Part shown: positions 27,785 through 34,504 of the stretch, piece after piece
Layout of the letters: each line of letters begins with the position of its first letter
Numbering within the stretch: position 1 is the first letter of the stretch
NCBI RefSeq assembly: GCF_006704265.1
Contig: NZ_VIKA01000023.1
Span: forward strand, 1-34,504
Direction of reading: 5' to 3'
Source of the DNA: Elioraea sp. Yellowstone
GTDB taxonomy: Bacteria > Pseudomonadota > Alphaproteobacteria > Acetobacterales > Acetobacteraceae
DNA length: 34,504 nucleotides
Notes under the pieces: model-generated
The model's database searches: none
Told to the model about the DNA's origin: nothing
What the model saw: only the letters and a program-made list of their open reading frames with translations
Made by a program: the position numbers and the translations under genes

Positions 27785-28017
27785 CCCGAGGCGGGGGAAC
27801 CTGACCCGCCATCGCATCCACCTGCGCCCGTCGGCCTGAGCGCGGCCCGGCATGTCATCCGAGGCGACGGCGCTGCCCGGCCCGAATCGCCGCTGGGGCA
27901 GCCCGTACGGCGGCATGCCGGCGCCGCCCCCGCCATGCGACCCGGGCCACCTGCCGGCGACTGCGGGCCGGATTTCTCCGCACCGCAGGCCTGCGCTGCG
28001 CGGGATCGATTTTTCCC
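27785..28017. other. Intergenic region, weak hairpin after thiSG
   Basis: GGCGGG (27790-27795) and CCCGCC (27805-27810) can pair a few bases after the ThiS-ThiG stop, but no T-tract follows. I see no gene in this stretch. With the promoter and leader that follow, the full non-coding gap to the next gene is 443 bases. Confidence 0.4.
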
Positions 28018-28046
28018 TTCACCTCTCGGAGGGTCGCGCGTATATC
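28018..28046 (+). promoter_or_regulatory. Predicted sigma-70-type promoter of the ornithine decarboxylase gene
   Basis: TTCACC at 28018-28023 (4 of 6 to TTGACA) and TATATC at 28041-28046 (4 of 6 to TATAAT) are separated by exactly 17 bases. The local drop in GC content is unusual for this window. Transcription would begin near 28053, giving a leader of about 175 bases. Confidence 0.55.
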
Positions 28047-28052
28047 GCGCGC

Positions 28053-28227
28053 AGAGACAGCAACGCACGTGCCTCTGGCCCCTCGGGGTTTACGCAACGA
28101 CGTCAAGCGCTCTGGCCAGCCCGGGGGTTCGCCCGCGGGATCGCTGGTGTGTTCGACCGTTCCGTCGACCTGGGGCGTGCCGCCTGGACAGGCCGCCCCG
28201 CTGGAGTTGAGAGGGAGGGCCCGTGCG
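28053..28227 (+). ncRNA. Structured 5' leader of ornithine decarboxylase, candidate speF-type element
   Basis: Between the predicted promoter and the ATG lie three consecutive hairpins. 28116-28147 has outer CCAGC/GCTGG and an inner stem capped by a TTCG tetraloop with one mismatch. 28153-28168 is TCGAC/GTCGA. 28172-28199 is GGGGCG/CGCCCC outside GCCT-GGAC-AGGC. A conserved RNA named speF has been described upstream of ornithine decarboxylase genes in alphaproteobacteria; I cannot match it base by base, so the assignment rests on position and folding. Confidence 0.45.
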
Positions 28228-29358
28228 ATGACCCCGAAGATCGCGCGCTTTCTCGAGGAGGTTCGTCCCGCGACGCCCTGCCTCGTGCTCGACGTCGACC
28301 GCGTCGAGGCGAACTACCGTGCGCTCGCCGCCGCGCTGCCGCTCGCGCGCATCTACTATGCCGTCAAGGCCAACCCCGCGCCGCCGGTGCTGGAGCGGCT
28401 GGTCGCCCTCGGTTCGGCCTTCGATGCCGCTTCGTGGGAGGAGGTCGAACTCGTGCTCGCCGCCGGCGCGGCGCCCTCGGCGATCTCCTACGGCAACACG
28501 GTGAAGAAGGAGAGCGCGGTCGCGCGCGCCTTCGCCGCCGGCGTGCGGATGTTCGCCTTCGACTCGGAGGAGGAGCTCGAGAAGCTCGCGCGCGCCGCCC
28601 CCGGGTCGAAGGTCTATTGCCGCATCCTGGTCGAGAACGCCGGCGCCGACTGGCCGCTTTCCCGCAAGTTCGGCTGCTCGGTGGAGATGGCGGCCGGGCT
28701 GATGGCACGCGCGGGTGCGCTCGGGCTCGATCCCTACGGGCTCTCGTTCCATGTCGGCAGCCAGCAGCGCGACGCGGTGGCCTACGAGGCGGCGATCGCC
28801 AAGGTGGGAATGCTGTTCACCGACCTCACCGAGCGCGGGGTGAACCTGCGCATGGTGAATCTGGGCGGCGGCTTCCCGGTGCGCTACTCGGAGGACGTTC
28901 CGGGGATCGACCATTTCGCCCGGGCGATCATGGGCGCGATGACGCGCGCCTTCGGCAACGCGATCCCCGAGATGGTGGTCGAGCCGGGGCGCTTCATCGT
29001 CGGCGATGCCGGCGTGATCGCCTCGGAGGTGGTGCTGGTCAGCCGCAAGGCGAAGGACGATCCGGTCCGCTGGGTGTATCTCGACATCGGCCGGTTCGGC
29101 GGGCTGGCCGAGACCGAGGGCGAGAGCATCCGCTACCCTCTGCGCACCTCGCGCGACGGCGGGGCGGTCGGGCCGGTGACGATCGCGGGTCCGACCTGCG
29201 ACGGCGCGGACATCCTCTACGAGCGCACCCCGTACCGGCTGCCGCTGGCGTTGCGGGCGGGCGACCGGGTCGAGCTGCTGGCGACCGGCGCCTACACGAC
29301 GACCTATGCGTCGCAGTCCTTCAACGGCTTCCGCCCGCTGGCGGAACATTACATCTAG
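28228..29358 (+). CDS. Type III PLP-dependent ornithine (lysine/ornithine) decarboxylase
   Basis: 376 residues from ATG 28228 with GGGAGG about ten bases upstream. An alanine-racemase-like PLP barrel holds the cofactor on Lys47 (YYAVKANP), with SFHVGSQQ (173-180), the phosphate-binding NLGGGFP (211-217) and EPGRFIVGDAG (252-262). The active-site Cys324 of eukaryotic-type decarboxylases is present in GPTCDGADIL. It converts ornithine (possibly also lysine) to putrescine (or cadaverine) in the cytoplasm. The frame is open upstream to a GTG at 28069, but that extension would translate the folded leader and is not preferred. The gene ends just before abnormal G/C tracts. Confidence 0.92.
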   Translation: MTPKIARFLEEVRPATPCLVLDVDRVEANYRALAAALPLARIYYAVKANPAPPVLERLVALGSAFDAASWEEVELVLAAGAAPSAISYGNTVKKESAVARAFAAGVRMFAFDSEEELEKLARAAPGSKVYCRILVENAGADWPLSRKFGCSVEMAAGLMARAGALGLDPYGLSFHVGSQQRDAVAYEAAIAKVGMLFTDLTERGVNLRMVNLGGGFPVRYSEDVPGIDHFARAIMGAMTRAFGNAIPEMVVEPGRFIVGDAGVIASEVVLVSRKAKDDPVRWVYLDIGRFGGLAETEGESIRYPLRTSRDGGAVGPVTIAGPTCDGADILYERTPYRLPLALRAGDRVELLATGAYTTTYASQSFNGFRPLAEHYI

Positions 29359-29370
29359 GGGGGTGGTCGA

Positions 29371-29475
29371 GGGGGGGGGGGGGGGGCCCCCCCCCCGGGT
29401 TTTTTTAAGACCGACGGCGCGGCCGGCCCCGCCCCGCCGGGGTTGGGGGGGGGGGGCCCCCCCCCCCCCCCCCCC
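29371..29475. repeat. Abnormal homopolymer tracts (G16C10, T7, G12C19), suspected assembly artefact or terminator hairpin
   Basis: G x16 (29371-29386) is followed directly by C x10 (29387-29396), then GGG and T x7 (29400-29406). After a GC-rich spacer come G x12 (29445-29456) and C x19 (29457-29475). Nothing else in the window resembles this. The block lies between convergent genes (ornithine decarboxylase and ispDF), where a strong terminator hairpin is expected; G/C arms plus T7 fit the decarboxylase side. Sequencing slippage over such a hairpin could have produced the runs. Confidence 0.7.
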
Positions 29476-29486
29476 GCCTCGTTCCT

Positions 29487-30626
29487 TCATGGCAGCAGCA
29501 CCGTCACCGCCGCCTGCGCGGCGATGCCTTCGCCCCGCCCGGTGAAGCCGAGCCGCTCGGTGGTCGTGGCCTTCACCGAGACGGCACCGGATGCGATCCC
29601 CATCAGCGCGGCCAGTCGTTCCCGCATCGCCGCCGCATGCGGCGCGATCTTCGGCCGCTCGCAGATCAGCGTGACGTCGGCATGGACGATCCGGCCACCG
29701 CGCGCGGCCACGCGTTGCGATGCATGCTGGAGGAACAGCGCACTGTCGGCGTCCTTCCACACGGCATCCGAGGGGGGGAACTGCGTGCCGATATCGCCCT
29801 CGGCGAGCGCGCCGTAGATCGCGTCGCAGAGCGCGTGGATGCCGACATCGGCATCGGAATGTCCTGCAAGTCCAAGGGGATGGGGGACGCGGACGCCGCA
29901 GAGCATGAGCGCGCGGTCGGGCGCGAAGCGGTGCACGTCGAAGCCCGTGCCGACGCGCGGCGTCAGGCTTGCGCCGAGGATCGCTGCGGCGCGGGCGAGA
30001 TCCTCGGGTGTGGTCACCTTCAGGTTCTCCTCCGCCCCTGGCACGAGCCGGACCGCGATGCCTGCGGCTTCGGCCACGGCGCCGTCATCGGTCAGCGACC
30101 GTCCCGCCACGGCACGGTGGGCGGCGAGGATCGACGCGAAGCGGAAGCCCTGCGGCGTCTGCACCCGCCACAGGCCCTCGCGCGGAACCGTCCCGGTGAC
30201 GATCCCGTCCGCCGCGCGCTTGAGAGTGTCGGTGACGGGGATGGCCGGCAGCACGGCCTCGGCCCCTGCGGCGAGGGCCTCGCACACGGCGTCGATGACG
30301 CGGACGGGCACGAGGGGGCGGGCGGCGTCGTGGATCAGCACGGCCTCGGGCGGGTCGGCGGCGAGCGCCTCCAGCCCCGCGCGGGCGCTGTCCTGGCGTG
30401 TCGCGCCCCCGGGCACGATTCCCGATTTCGGGAAATCGGGACATGCGGCCGCGATCGGTTCCCCCGGGCCGACCGCCACCACCTGCGCCACGCGCGGATG
30501 GCCCCTGAACGCCGCGAGCGCGCGCGCGACGAGCGGTACGCCGGCGAGCGGAACGAACTGCTTCGGCTGCGCCGCCCCGAACCGGGCGCCGGAACCGGCG
30601 GCGAGGACAAGTGCTGCGATCCGCAT
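29487..30626 (-). CDS. ispDF: Bifunctional IspD/IspF of the MEP isoprenoid pathway
   Basis: 379 residues. IspD (about 1-222; 2-C-methyl-D-erythritol 4-phosphate cytidylyltransferase) shows [17 protein letters not shown] (8-24), PGGATRQDS (72-80), IHDAARPLV (98-106) and TPQGFRF. IspF (about 223-379; MECDP synthase) shows GTGFDVHRF with metal ligands Asp230 and His232, [16 protein letters not shown] with His264, and a late [14 protein letters not shown]. The fusion is common in alphaproteobacteria, where it acts as a complex with IspE. Start at ATG 30626. It is transcribed divergently from dusB. A 22-base palindrome lies inside the IspD part at 30420-30441. Confidence 0.96.
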   Translation of the reverse strand: MRIAALVLAAGSGARFGAAQPKQFVPLAGVPLVARALAAFRGHPRVAQVVAVGPGEPIAAACPDFPKSGIVPGGATRQDSARAGLEALAADPPEAVLIHDAARPLVPVRVIDAVCEALAAGAEAVLPAIPVTDTLKRAADGIVTGTVPREGLWRVQTPQGFRFASILAAHRAVAGRSLTDDGAVAEAAGIAVRLVPGAEENLKVTTPEDLARAAAILGASLTPRVGTGFDVHRFAPDRALMLCGVRVPHPLGLAGHSDADVGIHALCDAIYGALAEGDIGTQFPPSDAVWKDADSALFLQHASQRVAARGGRIVHADVTLICERPKIAPHAAAMRERLAALMGIASGAVSVKATTTERLGFTGRGEGIAAQAAVTVLLP

Positions 30627-30703
30627 GGCGACCGGACGCTACGGGCGCGGCCCTTGCCGCACAACCGCCGCCGCGTTGCGCGGGCGGGGGCACTTCGCTA
30701 GTT

Positions 30704-30720
30704 TGCCCAAATCATGGGCA
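30704..30720. repeat. Inverted repeat across the dusB start codon
   Basis: TGCCCA (30704-30709) and TGGGCA (30715-30720) flank AATCA, and the ATG of dusB (30714-30716) lies inside the dyad. It could be an operator or simply chance; six-base arms are short. Confidence 0.3.
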
Positions 30721-31826
30721 TTTCCGCATCAGGCAAGGACGGCTGCGACGCAAGCGCGCCCGACCAGCCTATCCCGCGTGCAGCCGACGGGAACCGGCCG
30801 CAGCGCGCGCCGGGGCCCCTGGCGCCGATCGTGCTCGGCCCGGGCGCGGTGATCGAGACCCCGGTCATCCTCGCCCCCATGTCGGGGGTCACCGACCTGC
30901 CGTTCCGCCGCCTGGTGCACAGCCTCGGAGCCGGGCTGGTCGTCTCCGAGATGATCGCCTCCTGGGCGATGATCCGCGAGAACCGCCAGACCCTGAAGAT
31001 GGCCGAGACCGACGGCGGCGCCGGGCTGATGGCGGTGCAGCTCGCCGGCTGCGACCCGGAGGCGATGGCGGCGGCGGCGAAGCTGAACGAGGATCGCGGC
31101 GCCGCCATCATCGACATCAACTTCGGCTGTCCTGTGAAGAAGGTGACGAACGGCCAGCACGCCGGCTCGGCGCTGATGCGCGACGAGGTCCAGGCCGCGC
31201 GCATCCTGGAGGCGACCGTGCGCGCGGTCTCGATCCCGGTGACGCTGAAGATGCGCATGGGCTGGGACCACGCCAGCCTGAACGCGCCCAGGATCGCGCG
31301 CATCGCCGAGGAGGCCGGCATCCGGATGGTGACCGTGCACGGGCGGACGCGCCAGCAGTTCTATTCCGGCCATGCCGACTGGGACTTCGTCGCGCGGGTG
31401 AAGGCGGCGGTCCGGCTGCCGGTGATCGTCAACGGCGACATCGTCACGGTGGAGGACGCGTCGGAGGCGATGGCGCGCGCGGGCGCCGACGGGGTGATGG
31501 TCGGCCGCGGCGCCTACGGACGGCCGTGGTTCCTCGCCCAGGTCGCGCACTTCCTGCGCACGGGCAGGCATCTGCCCGATCCGCCGCTCGCCGAGCAGCG
31601 GCGCATCCTGCGCGCCCACTACCGGGCGATGCTCGCGCATCACGGCGAGAGCGCGGGGACGCGGCTCGCGCGCAAGCATGTCGCCTGGTACTCGAAGGGC
31701 CTGCCCGGTTCGGCCGAGTTCCGCGCCGCCGTGAACCGCGCCGAGACGGCCGCCGAGGTGGAGGCGCTGATCGACGGCTTCTACCTGCCGCTGATCGAGG
31801 CCGGCACGGAGCGGGCCGCCGCATGA
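30714..31826 (+). CDS. dusB: tRNA dihydrouridine synthase DusB (NifR3)
   Basis: 370 residues. After a disordered 40-residue N-terminal extension, the FMN-binding TIM barrel starts at [17 protein letters not shown] (about 51-67). It includes [24 protein letters not shown] with the catalytic Cys in FGCP, the [23 protein letters not shown] and VNGDIVT strands, and [16 protein letters not shown]. It reduces uridines in the tRNA D-loop. The stop overlaps the ntrB start (ATGA), the classic nifR3-ntrB-ntrC arrangement. The extension has no ribosome binding site in front of it that I trust, so a later start is possible. Confidence 0.94.
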   Translation: MGISASGKDGCDASAPDQPIPRAADGNRPQRAPGPLAPIVLGPGAVIETPVILAPMSGVTDLPFRRLVHSLGAGLVVSEMIASWAMIRENRQTLKMAETDGGAGLMAVQLAGCDPEAMAAAAKLNEDRGAAIIDINFGCPVKKVTNGQHAGSALMRDEVQAARILEATVRAVSIPVTLKMRMGWDHASLNAPRIARIAEEAGIRMVTVHGRTRQQFYSGHADWDFVARVKAAVRLPVIVNGDIVTVEDASEAMARAGADGVMVGRGAYGRPWFLAQVAHFLRTGRHLPDPPLAEQRRILRAHYRAMLAHHGESAGTRLARKHVAWYSKGLPGSAEFRAAVNRAETAAEVEALIDGFYLPLIEAGTERAAA

Positions 31827-32982
31827 GGCCCTCGCGCAGCCGCCGGGCGCTCGCCGCGGCGCGCGGCCTCGCCGAGGCGCCGGTGCGGCTCCTGCGCGCG
31901 CAGCCGGACGAACCCGACGCGGCATCGATCCTCTCCTCGCTCGCGATCGCCGTGGTGGTGCTCGACCGGCAGGGACGGTTCCGCAGCGCCAACCAGGCCG
32001 CCGAACAGTTCTTCGCGCAGTCCGCCGCCTCGCTCGCGGCGATGCGGCTCGGCGATCTGCTGCCCGCCGACCATCCGATCTTCGCCATGCTCGTCCAGGC
32101 GCTCGACGGCGCGGCGATCGTCGCCGACCACGACATGGCGTTCGAGAGCCCGCGGATCGCCAAGCACGGGATCTCGGTGACGGTCGCGCCGCTCGCCGAT
32201 TGGCCGGACTGCGCGGTGGTGACGCTGGCGGACGGTTCGACCGCGCAGATGCTCGATCGCCAGATCGGCTTCCGCAACGCCGCGCGCAGCGTCTCCGGCA
32301 TGGCCGCGATCCTGGCGCACGAGGTGAAGAACCCGCTCTCCGGCATCCGCGGCGCCGCCCAGCTCCTGGAAGCGAGCGTGCCGGAGCAGGATCGCGAGCT
32401 TGCGCGCCTGATCCAGGACGAGGCGGACCGCATCCGCGCGCTGGTCGATCGGATGGACGTGTTCTCCGACCGGCCGGTGGAGCGGCGGTCCGTCAACATC
32501 CACGAGGTGCTCGAGCATGTGCGCCGGCTGGCCATGAGCGGCGTCGCACGGCACGCGCGCATCGTCGAGAGCTACGATCCCTCGCTGCCGCCCGTGTGGG
32601 GCAACCGCGACCAGCTCGTGCAGGTGTTCCTGAACCTGGTGAAGAACGCCGCCGAGGCGGTGCCGGAGGCGGGCGGGGTGATCGAGCTCGCCACCGCCTT
32701 CCAGCACGGGGTGCGGCTGGTCGCGGGCGGTGCCGGGCGCGTGCACCTGCCGCTCGTGGTCAGCGTGCGCGACAACGGCCCGGGCATCGACGAGGCGATC
32801 CGCGCCAACCTGTTCGACCCGTTCGTGACCACCAAGCGCGGCGGCAGCGGCCTCGGGCTCGCGCTGGTCGCCAAGCTGGTGGGCGATCACGGCGGGCTGG
32901 TGGAATGCGACAGCCGCCCCGGCCGCACCGTGTTCCGCGTGCATCTTCCGGTTGGACCCGCAGCCAGCGACGACGACGCACC

Positions 32983-32986
<4 letters not shown>
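31823..32986 (+). CDS. ntrB: Nitrogen regulation sensor kinase NtrB
   Basis: 387 residues, soluble. A PAS domain spans about 35-140 ([26 protein letters not shown]). The HisKA region contains the phosphorylated His166 in [19 protein letters not shown], and the ATPase domain has the N-box [16 protein letters not shown], the F-box LFDPFVTTK and [10 protein letters not shown]. NtrB phosphorylates or dephosphorylates NtrC under PII control. Four-base overlaps join it to dusB and ntrC. The identity is strengthened by gene order. Confidence 0.96.
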
Positions 32987-34419
<1,433 letters not shown>

Positions 34420-34433
34420 CGGGGGAGGCGGGC

Positions 34434-34504
34434 ATGGACGGGACCGCCGCCCGTCCGGCCGCCGAGGCCGAGCCGGCCGCCGCGCCGCGCTGGCGTCGCA
34501 TCGC
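34434..34504 (+). CDS. Start of a probable NtrY sensor kinase, cut by window edge
   Basis: Only about 23 codons are visible: MDGTAARPAAEAEPAAAPRWRR, beginning 14 bases after the ntrC stop with a strong GGGGGAGG ribosome binding site. In alphaproteobacteria ntrC is typically followed by ntrY-ntrX, and NtrY begins with a short cytoplasmic tail like this before its first membrane helix. The call rests on context only. Confidence 0.5.
   Translation, partial: MDGTAARPAAEAEPAAAPRWRRI

Noticed and set aside
28069-28227. N-terminal extension of ornithine decarboxylase from GTG 28069
   Set aside because: The extension translates the folded leader, has no resemblance to the enzyme family, and a strong ribosome binding site precedes ATG 28228.

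Overview
The window is very GC-rich, gene-dense bacterial chromosome with no rRNA, tRNA, CRISPR array, prophage or insertion sequence that I can see. Several features fit an alphaproteobacterium: a fused ispDF gene, dusB-ntrB-ntrC in the nifR3 order, the plsC-miaB-phoH-ybeY-corC block, and an ornithine decarboxylase with a structured leader. The base composition and Tat-like leaders suggest Rhodospirillales/Acetobacteraceae; that last step is inference.

Layout. 1-1309 (-): C-terminally cut GlgE-like GH13 protein whose three catalytic acids appear to be replaced. 1555-6247: divergent mntR and a four-gene Mn/Fe/Zn ABC importer whose first permease carries a C-terminal DtxR/MntR-like repressor domain. 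6381-9171 (+): HTH/TolB-like/TPR protein, c-type cytochrome, glutathione S-transferase. 9244-9366: two perfect hairpins between convergent genes. 9365-10549 (-): receiver-EAL phosphodiesterase. 11165-20375 (-): nine-gene locus with a Dpp-type importer (binding protein, two permeases, two ATPases), a C45 Ntn-hydrolase, a sigma-54 activator without a sensory domain, an AtuA-family protein and a DUF4387 protein. 20551-25491 (-): housekeeping block corC-ybeY-phoH-miaB-plsC. 25606-29358 (+): opine-dehydrogenase-like protein, ThiS-ThiG fusion, ornithine decarboxylase with a promoter and folded leader. 29371-29475: abnormal G/C homopolymers, probably an assembly problem. 29487-30626 (-): ispDF. 30714-34504 (+): dusB-ntrB-ntrC and the first codons of a probable ntrY.

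The most interesting system is the 11-20 kb locus. A 15-base perfect match to the sigma-54 consensus (TGGCACG-N4-TTGC) lies 65 bases upstream of the Dpp binding-protein gene. A second site with two mismatches but correct GG/GC spacing lies in the 49-base gap before the AtuA gene. The gene between these two transcription units encodes a sigma-54 activator with the GAFTGA motif. The reading is a self-contained sigma-54-dependent import and catabolism module: a peptide- or amide-like compound is imported, the C45 hydrolase cleaves an amide bond, and AtuA/DUF4387 act on a product. The promoters and gene order are seen directly; the substrate and pathway are inference.

Secondary points of interest are the permease-repressor fusion (compare chlamydial YtgCR), the GlgE pseudoenzyme, the ThiS-ThiG fusion with an internal Gly-Gly, and the ornithine decarboxylase leader.
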